The notes beneath the pieces are model-generated. The model was not told the origin of the DNA. It made no database searches and worked only from the letters and a program-made list of their open reading frames with translations. Shown piece after piece: positions 1-7,234 of a stretch of DNA of 7,943 nt. The translations under genes and the position numbers were made by a program. Each line of letters starts with the position of its first letter. The first letter of the stretch is position 1. The DNA comes from an uncultured Bacilli bacterium (GTDB lineage Bacteria; Bacillota_I; Bacilli_A; RFN20; CAG-826), in the NCBI GenBank assembly GCA_905236535.1, contig CAJOQN010000064.1:1-7943 (forward strand). The letters run 5' to 3'.

Positions 1-1
1 C

Positions 2-394
2 AATGTTGGTATTTATATTGGATATAGTGATGAAATCGCTCATAAAGTTTACGCGGGTAGTGACTTCTTTATGATGCCTTCATTATTTGAACCATGCGGC
101 ATTGGACAAATGATTGCTCAAAGATATGGAACCTTACCAATTGTCCGTGAAGTCGGTGGTCTTAAAGATACGGTTATTTCGTATAATGGAAATAACGAAG
201 ATGTCTCGACTGGATTTGGTTTTATCTATTATGATGAACCCTCGATGATCAACACCTGTTTTCAAGCTTTTGATGTCTATTTAGATAAAAATCTAAAAAA
301 TAAACTTGCTCTTAATGCCATGAAGGTGGATAATTCATGGAGTAATTCGGCGAAAAAATACCAAGAATTATATCATGGATTTTTAAAGAAATAG
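2..394 (+). CDS. glgA: Glycogen (starch) synthase GlgA, C-terminal part only (5' end outside window)
   Basis: This is the last 130 residues of a GT5-family glycogen synthase, which transfers glucose from ADP-glucose to the growing alpha-1,4-glucan in the cytoplasm. The frame is open from base 2, so the gene starts upstream of the window; full-length members are about 470-480 residues. The fragment lies in the C-terminal Rossmann domain. Fragment residues 26-36 read PSLFEPCGIGQ, the GT5 signature in which the Glu (fragment residue 30) aligns with the catalytic Glu of E. coli GlgA (E377). It is followed by YGTLPIVREVGGLKDTV (about 45-61), the usual nucleotide-sugar-binding loop. The C-terminal helix ends normally, so nothing suggests truncation at the 3' end. 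The stop codon overlaps the leuS ribosome binding site and leuS starts 11 nt later, so the two are likely co-transcribed. The pairing of glycogen synthesis with leuS looks positional, not functional. Identification is firm; ADP-glucose specificity is inferred from the family. Confidence 0.93.
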   Translation, partial: NVGIYIGYSDEIAHKVYAGSDFFMMPSLFEPCGIGQMIAQRYGTLPIVREVGGLKDTVISYNGNNEDVSTGFGFIYYDEPSMINTCFQAFDVYLDKNLKNKLALNAMKVDNSWSNSAKKYQELYHGFLKK

Positions 395-397
395 GAG
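393..397 (+). promoter_or_regulatory. leuS Shine-Dalgarno site overlapping the glgA stop codon
   Basis: AGGAG lies 8 nt before the ATG at 406 and shares bases with the glgA TAG stop (392-394). This fixes the leuS start and suggests coupling of leuS initiation to glgA termination. Confidence 0.8.
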
Positions 398-405
398 ACC
401 TTCAT

Positions 406-2808
406 ATGGGCTATGACCACCTTAAGATAGAAAAGAAATGGAGACAAGTTTGGGAAGAAAAAGACGCTTTTAAATGCGATGTCTATGACTTCTCTAAACC
501 TAAATATTACATCCTTGATATGTTTCCTTATCCAAGCGGACAAGGTTTACATGTGGGGCATCCAGAGGGATATACTGCCTCTGATGTTTTAGCGAGGATG
601 AAGAGAATGCAAGGATTTAACGTCCTTCACCCGATGGGATGGGACGCTTTTGGTTTACCTGCAGAGCAATACGCGATTCAAACCAACAACCATCCATCCA
701 TCTTCACCAAAAAGAATATCGCTAATTTCAAAGAGCAAATCAAATCCCTTGGTTTTTCTTATGATTGGAGTAAAGAAATTTCTACTTGTGAGCCAGAATA
801 CTATAAGTGGACCCAATGGATCTTCTTAAAAATGTATGATAAAAATCTCGCTTATGTCGATTATATCCCTGTCAACTTTTGCCCCGAACTTGGGACTGTT
901 TTAGCGAACGAAGAAGTCATCGATGGAAAAAGCGAAAGAGGTGGCTATCCAGTCATTCGTCTCCCGATGAGACAATGGCTTTTAAAAATTACTGATTATG
1001 CGGAAAAGCTTCTTGAAGGTTTAGATGATCTTGATTGGCCAACCAGCACGATTGAGATGCAAAGAAACTGGATTGGCAGAAGCGAAGGGGCTAAAGTCCT
1101 CTTTAAAATCAAAGGGACTGACAAAACCTTTGAAGTTTTCACCACTCGTGTCGATACCTTATATGGTTGCACCTATTGTTGCTTAGCGCCTGAACATAAA
1201 TTAGTCAAAGAAATTGTCACTGAATCCCAGAAAAATAGCGTTGAAGCCTATCAAAAAGCCGTTCAATCTAAATCTGATTTGGAAAGAACAGAACTTAACA
1301 AGGATAAGACTGGTGTCTTCACTGGTGCCTACGCGATTAACCCAATCAATGGTCAGGAAGTCCCAATTTATATCGCTGATTATGTTTTAGCAAATTATGG
1401 GACAGGGGCGGTTATGGCGGTTCCTGCTCACGATGAAAGAGATTACGCTTTCGCGAAGAAATATAATCTTCCAATGATTCAAGTTTTAGAAGGTGATATT
1501 TCTAACCAGGCGATGATAGAAGACGCTCCACATCTTAATTCCAATAACGCCAATGGAAAAAATATCAAAGACGCTAAAGCGATCATCTTAAATGATTTGA
1601 TCAATATGGGAATGGGAAGCAAGCAGGTTAATTATAAATTGCGTGACTGGCTTTTCTCCCGTCAAAGATATTGGGGTGAACCCATCCCTATGGCCATCCT
1701 TGATGATGGTTCTTTAACCCCGCTTAAAGAGAATGATTTACCTCTTGTCTTACCAGATTTAAAAGAATATAAACCAAGTGGAACTGGAGAATCTCCTTTA
1801 GCGAACGCTACCGAATGGCTTGATATCACCATTGATGGAAAACACGCGAGAAGAGAAACTAATACCATGCCACAATGGGCTGGTTCTTGCTGGTATTATG
1901 CTCGTTATATCGATCCTCATAACGATAAACAATTAGCCGATCCAAAACTTTTAGAGCATTGGCTTCCTGTCGATTTATATATCGGTGGTGCTGAACACGC
2001 TGTTCTTCACCTTTTATATGCGAGATTCTGGCATCATTTCCTCTATGATATCGGGGTGATGAAAACCCCTGAGCCATTTAAGAAATTATTCCATCAAGGA
2101 ATGATTTTAGGTTCAAATGGGGAGAAGATGTCTAAATCTAGAGGTAATGTCATCAATCCTAATGATGTTGTCAATCAATACGGGGCTGACACTCTTAGAT
2201 TATATGAGATGTTTATGGGACCTCTTGAAGCCTCTCTTCCATGGTCTGATAGTGGACTTGATGGAGCGAGAAAATATCTCGACCGTGTCTATCGTTTATT
2301 CACTGAAAACGAATACACTAAACGCTTCTCTAATGACAATGATGGGAAACTTGATTATATTTATCATTCCACCGTTAAAAAAGTCACTGGTGACTTTGAA
2401 AATTTACAATTCAATACCGCGATCAGTGCTTTGATGATTCTCACCAATGAATTCTATAAAGCGGATAGCTTATATATTCCTTATCTCGAAGGCTTTATAA
2501 AGATGCTTTATTGTATCTCTCCATTCTTAGGAGAAGAACTTTGGTCTATCTTAGGCCATAAAGAGATCATCGTTTATGAATCATGGCCAAGCTTTGATGA
2601 ATCTAAAACTTCACTTAACACCGTAAAGATTGCGGTCTCTGTGAACGGGAAACTTCGTGGCACTCTCGAAATTGAAAGAGATTCAAGTGAGGAAGTGGTC
2701 AAAGAAGCCGCTTTAAAACTTGAAAACGTGATGAAGAACATCGAAGGTAAAGACATTAAAAAAATCATCGTTGTTCCGAACCGCATCGTGAATATTGTGG
2801 CGATATAA
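406..2808 (+). CDS. leuS: Leucyl-tRNA synthetase (LeuRS)
   Basis: Class Ia aminoacyl-tRNA synthetase that charges tRNA-Leu with leucine using ATP, in the cytoplasm. It is 800 residues, close to the B. subtilis enzyme (about 804). The order of parts is canonical. The HIGH-type motif is HVGH at residues 49-52, preceded by MFPYPSGQGL. The WCPELGTVLANEEV-type segment follows, here with F for W. The CP1 editing domain carries the Thr-rich TTRVDT (246-251) and AVPAHDERD, whose Asp343 corresponds to the editing Asp345 of E. coli LeuRS, so post-transfer proofreading should be intact. Then come the SRQRYWGEPIP signature, ETNTMPQWAGSCWYY, and KMSKS at 574-578. The anticodon-binding region and a C-terminal domain ending VVPNRIVNIVAI close the protein. 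V249 replaces the more usual Pro in TTRPDT. The ATG is chosen for the AGGAG site 8 nt upstream and the family-typical N-terminus (YDHLKIEKKWRQVW). It is followed after 1 nt by coaX. Identification is essentially certain. Confidence 0.98.
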   Translation: MGYDHLKIEKKWRQVWEEKDAFKCDVYDFSKPKYYILDMFPYPSGQGLHVGHPEGYTASDVLARMKRMQGFNVLHPMGWDAFGLPAEQYAIQTNNHPSIFTKKNIANFKEQIKSLGFSYDWSKEISTCEPEYYKWTQWIFLKMYDKNLAYVDYIPVNFCPELGTVLANEEVIDGKSERGGYPVIRLPMRQWLLKITDYAEKLLEGLDDLDWPTSTIEMQRNWIGRSEGAKVLFKIKGTDKTFEVFTTRVDTLYGCTYCCLAPEHKLVKEIVTESQKNSVEAYQKAVQSKSDLERTELNKDKTGVFTGAYAINPINGQEVPIYIADYVLANYGTGAVMAVPAHDERDYAFAKKYNLPMIQVLEGDISNQAMIEDAPHLNSNNANGKNIKDAKAIILNDLINMGMGSKQVNYKLRDWLFSRQRYWGEPIPMAILDDGSLTPLKENDLPLVLPDLKEYKPSGTGESPLANATEWLDITIDGKHARRETNTMPQWAGSCWYYARYIDPHNDKQLADPKLLEHWLPVDLYIGGAEHAVLHLLYARFWHHFLYDIGVMKTPEPFKKLFHQGMILGSNGEKMSKSRGNVINPNDVVNQYGADTLRLYEMFMGPLEASLPWSDSGLDGARKYLDRVYRLFTENEYTKRFSNDNDGKLDYIYHSTVKKVTGDFENLQFNTAISALMILTNEFYKADSLYIPYLEGFIKMLYCISPFLGEELWSILGHKEIIVYESWPSFDESKTSLNTVKIAVSVNGKLRGTLEIERDSSEEVVKEAALKLENVMKNIEGKDIKKIIVVPNRIVNIVAI

Positions 2809-2809
2809 A

Positions 2810-3583
2810 ATGAAACAAAACATTATTATTGATATTGGTAATACCTTGATTAAAGTTGGGGTCTTTAATGAAGATGAACTTACTTGTAAGTTCTCTTTTA
2901 AAACGAGCGATAAAAGTGAAGATGAACTCTTCGCTACGATGGAGAGTCTCTTTAAAAGTAATAATGTTTCTTTAAAATATGAGAACAATGTTTTAATTTC
3001 TTCAGTTGTTCCATCTTTAAATGTCCCCATCAAACAAGCAATTAACGCTTTGCTTAATCCTAAAAATCTCATATTCATGAAAGGCAAGATTAAAACTGGT
3101 CTAGCATTAAAAGTTGATAATCCCGGTGAAGTTGGAAGCGATTTGATTGCAGATATGGTCGGAGCCAAAGAAAAATATCAATATCCTCTCATCGTTATCG
3201 ATGTTGGGACGGTCACTAAATTACTTCTTTTAGATAAAGATGGATTCTTTTCAAGTGCGACCTTTATGCCTGGACTGATCATGTCCGCGGAAACTTTATC
3301 AAATAAAGCTGCACAACTTCCCTCTATTTCTTTAGAAGTTCCAAAGAAAGTCGTGGCAAGAAACACTCAAGATTGTATGAATGTCGGACTTTTATATGGT
3401 CACGCGGAAGCGATTAAAGGTTTATTAGAACTTTTAGAAGAAGAAATTGGCTATAAATGCAAACATATTTTAACGGGTGGCTCTTCTCTTTATATCAAAG
3501 ATATAATTAGGGATGAACACCTTATATATGACCAAGATTTAGCCCTTAATGGGATGAATCTCATTTTAAGGAGAAATATTTAA
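2810..3583 (+). CDS. coaX: Type III pantothenate kinase (CoaX) with variant active-site motifs
   Basis: Probable type III pantothenate kinase, catalysing the first step of coenzyme A synthesis (pantothenate + ATP to 4'-phosphopantothenate). It is 257 residues, the normal family length. It has the ASKHA-fold architecture: IIIDIGNTLIKVGVF at 5-19 (phosphate-binding loop DxGNTxxK), SSVVPSLN at about 64-71, a GSDLIAD segment whose Asp111 aligns with the catalytic Asp of the GADR motif, IDVGTVTK at 130-137, MPGLIMSAE, and TGGSS near the C-terminus. Two places depart from the usual consensus: Leu112 stands where Arg normally follows the catalytic Asp, and DVGTVTKLLL replaces the typical D-x-GTATT-x-D. 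The start is taken as ATG 2810, one base after the leuS stop, because it places the DIGNT motif at residue 8 as in the family; an in-frame TTG at 2795 would overlap leuS for no reason. No strong Shine-Dalgarno is visible, so initiation probably depends on ribosomes ending leuS. Family assignment is strong; exact activity is inferred. Confidence 0.88.
   Translation: MKQNIIIDIGNTLIKVGVFNEDELTCKFSFKTSDKSEDELFATMESLFKSNNVSLKYENNVLISSVVPSLNVPIKQAINALLNPKNLIFMKGKIKTGLALKVDNPGEVGSDLIADMVGAKEKYQYPLIVIDVGTVTKLLLLDKDGFFSSATFMPGLIMSAETLSNKAAQLPSISLEVPKKVVARNTQDCMNVGLLYGHAEAIKGLLELLEEEIGYKCKHILTGGSSLYIKDIIRDEHLIYDQDLALNGMNLILRRNI
3568..3574 (+). promoter_or_regulatory. Shine-Dalgarno site of the pepV-like gene, inside the coaX 3' end
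   Basis: AAGGAGA ends 10 nt before the ATG at 3585 and lies entirely inside the last codons of coaX. It supports the chosen start of the dipeptidase. Confidence 0.75.
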
Positions 3584-3584
3584 T

Positions 3585-4976
3585 ATGAAATATCCAAAAA
3601 CATCTTATGACAAATTAATGGAACCATATTATGAAGATTACCTTCATCATTTAAAAGAATTCGTTTCCATCGACTCTGTTGGTAATAGAGGAGAAGTAAA
3701 TGAAGAAAATCCTTTTGGCTCAGTCGTGAGCCGCGCGCTTCAATATATCACTGATCTCGCCACCAAAGATGGTTTTATCGTTCATAATTATAAGAATATG
3801 ATTGTCGAGATTTTATGTGGAGAACAAGAAAAGAACATTACCATTATGGCCCACGCGGATGTCGTTCCTGAAGGCTTAGGCTGGCCCCATAATCCCTTTA
3901 ATGTGAGAGAAAAAGATGGGATTTTAACCGGTCGTGGAGTCGCTGATGATAAAGGACCATTACTCCAAGCTTATTACGCTTTGAAAGCGTTAAGAGATCA
4001 TCATATGCTCGGTGATTATCAAGTTCGATTCTTAGTTGGAGGAAATGAAGAAAGTGGTTCACGCGGAATGATTTATTATTTTGAAGAACTCAAAAAGAAA
4101 CAACCTACTCTTGGTTTTTCTCCCGATGCTGAATATCCTTTGATTTACGCTGAAAAAGGAATCATGAACTATATGGTCAAAGGACCATTAGAACTTGAAA
4201 ATGTCCGTTCCATTCACGCCGGTTTAGCCTTTAATGCGGTCATCGAGGAATGCCGTATTGTTTTAAATGAGAAAGATGATGAATTAGAACAATTATTCCA
4301 TCAAGAATTACCAGAATCCACCTATACGAGAATGCCTGATGGCCATATTCTTATCGTCGTTCGTGGTAAGAGCGCTCACGGAAGCACCCCTGAACTTGGT
4401 ATCAACGCTGTTAAGATTGCTTTAGAAGTATTAAATAAGAAATATCAAAATAAAGATCTAGCAAAATTATTAAAAGCCTATGATGATGTCAAAGGTCGTG
4501 GTTTAAACGCTTATAACATTTCTAGCGATATGGATAATCAAGAAAACTCGATGAATGTCGGACTTTTCGATTATGAAAAAGGAATGATGGAAATGGTCGT
4601 TAATTTCCGCTTTGTCAATAACTGTGATGTCGATCAAACCATCCTTAATATCAAAGAATCATCCAAACCTTTCGAAGTGGAAGTAAAGAGTATTTCTCCT
4701 CTTCTTTTTTACGAAAAGAGCTCGGATTTAGTGCAAATATTGCTTAAATCTTATCAAGAAGAGAGTGGAGATTATGAAAGCACTCCAAAAGCTATTGGCG
4801 GTGGAACATACGCTAAAGAAGCTTCTAATGTCGTGGCCTTTGGGGCTGAATTCCCCGGTTGGGATAGCAAGATGCACGGTATCTTAGAAGGTTCCAAGAA
4901 AGAGGATATGCTGAAATCGATGGCCATTTACGCTCACGCCATTTATGAACTAGGAAAGAAAATTGAAGAAAAATGA
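3585..4976 (+). CDS. pepV: PepV-like dinuclear zinc dipeptidase (M20 family)
   Basis: Cytoplasmic metallopeptidase of family M20, PepV/Sapep type, which cleaves dipeptides taken up or produced from peptides. It is 463 residues, close to Lactobacillus PepV (about 470). The zinc-site residues are visible in order: His90 and Asp92 in MAHADVVPEG, Asp121 in GRGVADDKGP (bridging metal ligand), Glu155 (general base) and Glu156 in GGNEESGSRG, Asp181 in SPDAEYPLIYAEKG, and His431 in GWDSKMHG. His265 in SAHGSTPELGINA matches the lid-domain His that contacts substrate in PepV. The GGGTYAKE loop near the C-terminus is also typical. There is no signal peptide. The gene starts 1 nt after coaX with a good Shine-Dalgarno, and its TGA stop overlaps the trmB start as ATGA. 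A PepV-like gene (ytjP) also lies in the wider trmB-ytpR neighbourhood of B. subtilis (from memory), so the linkage may be old. Other M20 substrates cannot be excluded, but the motif set favours a dipeptidase. Confidence 0.93.
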   Translation: MKYPKTSYDKLMEPYYEDYLHHLKEFVSIDSVGNRGEVNEENPFGSVVSRALQYITDLATKDGFIVHNYKNMIVEILCGEQEKNITIMAHADVVPEGLGWPHNPFNVREKDGILTGRGVADDKGPLLQAYYALKALRDHHMLGDYQVRFLVGGNEESGSRGMIYYFEELKKKQPTLGFSPDAEYPLIYAEKGIMNYMVKGPLELENVRSIHAGLAFNAVIEECRIVLNEKDDELEQLFHQELPESTYTRMPDGHILIVVRGKSAHGSTPELGINAVKIALEVLNKKYQNKDLAKLLKAYDDVKGRGLNAYNISSDMDNQENSMNVGLFDYEKGMMEMVVNFRFVNNCDVDQTILNIKESSKPFEVEVKSISPLLFYEKSSDLVQILLKSYQEESGDYESTPKAIGGGTYAKEASNVVAFGAEFPGWDSKMHGILEGSKKEDMLKSMAIYAHAIYELGKKIEEK

Positions 4977-5581
4977 GAGTGAAATATCGGCCCTGGGCTG
5001 AACCATATTTAAAAGAACATCCAGAAGTTCAACTTCCCTTAGAAGAAGTTCATAAGCTCCATGATTTTGATCTTGAAATCGGTTCAGGAAAAGGCGCGTT
5101 CATCATTGAGATGGCCAAAGAATATCCTTTGAAGAATTTTCTTGCGGTGGAAATGAATGTTTCATGCGCTGGGGCTATTGCTAAAAGTCTCGTCGAAGAT
5201 GAAATTAAGAATGTAAAACTCTTAAGAATCGATGGAGAATTAGTCTTGAAAGAATTAAAAGATGAAAGTGTCGATACCTTATATTTGAATTTCTCTGACC
5301 CCTGGCCAAAGAAGAGACACTCAAAGAGAAGATTAACCTCCGAAAGGCTTATCAATGAATATGTAAGAGTCTTAAAAAATGGAGGTTTAATCCGCTTTAA
5401 AACCGACAATGATTCTCTCTTTGAATTCTCTAAAGAAACATTTATTAATCCAAAGCTTGAAATCGTTTTAATGGAAGAAGATTATGATGGAAATGACCCT
5501 TTAGATAAAAAGAGTGAATACGAAATTAAAAAAAGGGAAATGGGTTTAAAAATACATCGCCTTATAATTAAGAAAATATGA
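4973..5581 (+). CDS. trmB: tRNA (guanine-N7-)-methyltransferase TrmB
   Basis: S-adenosylmethionine-dependent methyltransferase that forms 7-methylguanosine at position 46 of the tRNA variable loop. It is 202 residues, slightly short of the common 210-240. Visible motifs are RVKYRPWA at the N-terminus, the SAM-binding loop EIGSGKG at 35-41 (Ser in place of the usual Cys), VEMN at the end of the next strand (acidic ribose contact), the family signature NFSDPWPKKRHSKRRL starting near residue 106 with Asp109 as the expected catalytic/tRNA-contacting Asp, FKTDN at about 142-146, and a C-terminal SEYEIKKREMG that matches the TEYExxFxxxG motif. The start ATG overlaps the pepV stop as ATGA with only a weak GAAG nearby, so termination-reinitiation coupling is likely. 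Its own TGA overlaps the next start in the same manner. Identification is firm. Confidence 0.96.
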   Translation: MRVKYRPWAEPYLKEHPEVQLPLEEVHKLHDFDLEIGSGKGAFIIEMAKEYPLKNFLAVEMNVSCAGAIAKSLVEDEIKNVKLLRIDGELVLKELKDESVDTLYLNFSDPWPKKRHSKRRLTSERLINEYVRVLKNGGLIRFKTDNDSLFEFSKETFINPKLEIVLMEEDYDGNDPLDKKSEYEIKKREMGLKIHRLIIKKI

Positions 5582-6129
5582 TTGCTAAATATGGAATCTT
5601 CTATCACTATCAAAAAGATAATGACCAACTAGTCATCGCTTTTAACGATTTAAAAATTAATAGATGTGAAGTCGTTAAAGATGTTTTAGTGTCCTATCAT
5701 GATGATATTCTTGTTTCTTATACGCTTACTCATATCAATAGGATTATGAAGATTCATATTAATGGGCTTATATCTTTACCAAACAATAAAATGATTGAAG
5801 TGATCAATTCCTTCTTAAAAAAAGCTAATCTTGAAACCTTAAAAGAAAAAGAGCACAGCGACTTTATTATCGGGGTGGTTAAAGAAATTGAGCCTTCACT
5901 TATCGTCTTAAGCGAAGGAGAAAAATTCACCTTTAATAAAAGAGATGATGTCAAAGTTAACGACAAAGTCGTTATTGCCTTAAAAGATAGTTTTCTTTAC
6001 GACGGAAGATTCTTAAAAGATCATCATCTTTGCACTTATCGGGATTTAGAAATTAATGATTCAGAGGCTTTAATTATCGATAATTCATTAAGCGAAGATA
6101 ATGATTTCTTTGATGTGGGAGAAAAATAA
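5578..6129 (+). CDS. ytpR: YtpR-like protein with a shortened, motif-poor tRNA-binding domain
   Basis: A 183-residue soluble protein, tentatively a diverged YtpR. YtpR of B. subtilis (about 201 residues) has an N-terminal domain also found near PheT-like proteins, followed by an EMAP/Trbp111-type OB-fold tRNA-binding domain. Here the N-terminal half (about 1-88, starting IAKYGIFYHYQKDNDQLVIAF) follows the YtpR pattern of an initial aromatic strand, an acidic turn and an ISL strand, then a helix and a linker. Residues 94-100 (SDFIIGV) correspond to the start of the OB-fold domain (FVVGYV), residues 126-134 (VKVNDKVVI) to QGQKVVVA, and CTYRDLEINDSEALII (152-167) to the CSAKEL end. The segment between these, which normally contains HPNADKL and the GAPN turn, is much shorter and neither motif is present. 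Position directly after trmB supports the name, since trmB and ytpR are close in many Firmicutes. The ATG overlaps the trmB TGA as ATGA. No membrane segment or signal is seen. The name is a recollection-based alignment, not a search result. Confidence 0.6.
   Translation: MIAKYGIFYHYQKDNDQLVIAFNDLKINRCEVVKDVLVSYHDDILVSYTLTHINRIMKIHINGLISLPNNKMIEVINSFLKKANLETLKEKEHSDFIIGVVKEIEPSLIVLSEGEKFTFNKRDDVKVNDKVVIALKDSFLYDGRFLKDHHLCTYRDLEINDSEALIIDNSLSEDNDFFDVGEK
6117..6121 (+). promoter_or_regulatory. Shine-Dalgarno site of the nicotinate phosphoribosyltransferase gene
   Basis: GGGAG ends 8 nt before the ATG at 6130, inside the last codons of the ytpR-like gene, whose TAA directly abuts that ATG. It supports the start. 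Confidence 0.7.
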
Positions 6130-7233
6130 ATGGAAGAATTAGAGATTAAATTAAAAGAAAGTGGAAAGATTTCTCGTTTAACCAATAAAACTTTTAAATT
6201 AGATGAAAGAATAAAAGATGGTTTCTTCACCGCGAATTATTTTTTAAAGTCGCACGAAATAATTTTAAACCATAAACCAAATCATATCGTGACGATGCAG
6301 TGGTTTCAAAGAAGAGAAAAGGCAATGTTATGTGGGATTGATGAAGCAATCGCTATTTTACATACTTTTGCAATTAAACCAGAAGAGCTTCTTATAGAAG
6401 CTTTGAACGATGGAGATCTAATTTCTGCGAATGAACCAGTCTTAAAAGTGACCGGAAAATATGAAAATTTCGGTTTTCTTGAAAGCTTAATCGATGGAGT
6501 TTTAGCCAGAAGAAGTAGTGTCGCCACCAATGTATACGAAGTGTTAGAAGTGGCAGGAGACACTCCCGTTTTCTCAATGGCGGATCGTCAAGATGATTAT
6601 CTCACACAAATCGGTGATGGCTATGCCACTTATGTCGCCGGTATTAAGCGAGTTTCCACTGATGCCCAAGGTTTGTGGTGGGGCGGAAAAGGAATGGGGA
6701 CTATGCCTCATGCTTTAATTCAAATCTGTGGTGGTGATGTCTGTGAAGCTGCGGATATTTATCATATGACCTTCCCCGATGAAAAAGTCACGGCTTTAAT
6801 TGATTATCACAACAATGTTGTGGTCGATGCTTTAAGCCTCGCGAGACACCTCGGACCAATCTTAAAAGCGGTTCGTGTTGATACTTCAAAATCCTTAATT
6901 GATCATTATTTTGATGATAAAGATACCTCTAGTTTTGATCCACACGGGGTTTGTAAAGAATTAATCTTCGCCCTCAGAAAAGCTCTTGATGATGAAGGCT
7001 TTAATGATGTTCAAATTGTCGTCTCATCTTCCTTTAATAAAGAAAAAATTAAGGAATGGAAATCCTTCAATGTTCCGGTTGATCTTTATGGAGTGGGAAC
7101 CTCTTTTGTCAATAATATGACCTGTGGTTTTACCGGTGATCTAGTGATGCTAGATGGAAAAATGGAAGCCAAAGAAGGAAGAGAAAATTACCCATCCAAT
7201 CGACTTCAAAAAGTCAAATATCCAATTTATTAA
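6130..7233 (+). CDS. pncB: Nicotinate phosphoribosyltransferase (short PncB/NAPRT type)
   Basis: Cytoplasmic enzyme that joins nicotinate to PRPP (with ATP) to give nicotinate mononucleotide, the entry step of NAD salvage from niacin. It is 367 residues, typical of the compact NAPRT subfamily and shorter than the 400-500-residue enzymes of E. coli or human type. The N-terminal domain includes DGFFTANYFLKS (30-41) and IVTMQWFQRRE. The barrel contains GTMPHA at 190-195, whose His194 aligns with the autophosphorylated His of the GTMAHE motif in enteric PncB; VRVDTSK at 248-254 (phosphate/PRPP strand); SSSFNKEKIKEW (300s); and DLYGVGTSF at 318-326, the C-terminal phosphate-binding loop of the family. 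The start follows a GGGAG site and abuts the upstream stop. It is the last gene of the plus-strand run, ending with tandem TAA TAA and then the hairpin terminator. With coaX upstream, it suggests dependence on vitamin precursors (inference). Nicotinamide specificity is less likely from the motif set but not strictly excluded. Confidence 0.93.
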   Translation: MEELEIKLKESGKISRLTNKTFKLDERIKDGFFTANYFLKSHEIILNHKPNHIVTMQWFQRREKAMLCGIDEAIAILHTFAIKPEELLIEALNDGDLISANEPVLKVTGKYENFGFLESLIDGVLARRSSVATNVYEVLEVAGDTPVFSMADRQDDYLTQIGDGYATYVAGIKRVSTDAQGLWWGGKGMGTMPHALIQICGGDVCEAADIYHMTFPDEKVTALIDYHNNVVVDALSLARHLGPILKAVRVDTSKSLIDHYFDDKDTSSFDPHGVCKELIFALRKALDDEGFNDVQIVVSSSFNKEKIKEWKSFNVPVDLYGVGTSFVNNMTCGFTGDLVMLDGKMEAKEGRENYPSNRLQKVKYPIY

Positions 7234-7234
7234 T

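Noticed and set aside
1141..1158. LeuRS editing-site motif TTRVDT instead of the common TTRPDT, as a possible editing defect
   Set aside because: The Thr residues, Arg and Asp of the motif and the later editing Asp343 are all present, and variation at the Pro position seems tolerated in bacterial LeuRS; not enough to argue loss of proofreading.
2117..2434. Plus-strand 105-codon frame inside leuS in a second frame
   Set aside because: Overlaps the KMSKS and anticodon-binding region of leuS, which is intact in its own frame; no sign of a frameshift or a separate product.
2795..2809. TTG at 2795 as a longer coaX start
   Set aside because: It would overlap the leuS end and add five residues (MWRYK) not seen in the family; ATG 2810 puts the DIGNT loop at the normal distance from the N-terminus.
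2713..3168. Minus-strand open frame of 151 codons opposite the leuS/coaX junction
   Set aside because: It lies antisense to two well-identified genes, shows no family motif, and its composition is that expected from the complementary strand of coding sequence.
5050..5409. Minus-strand open frame of 119 codons opposite trmB
   Set aside because: Antisense shadow of trmB; Ser/Leu/Phe-rich translation typical of the reverse of Lys/Glu-rich coding sequence, with no own start signal.
5578..6129. The ytpR-like gene as a decaying pseudogene
   Set aside because: The frame is uninterrupted, start and stop form tight coupled junctions, and the codon use resembles its neighbours; a maintained short form is more likely.
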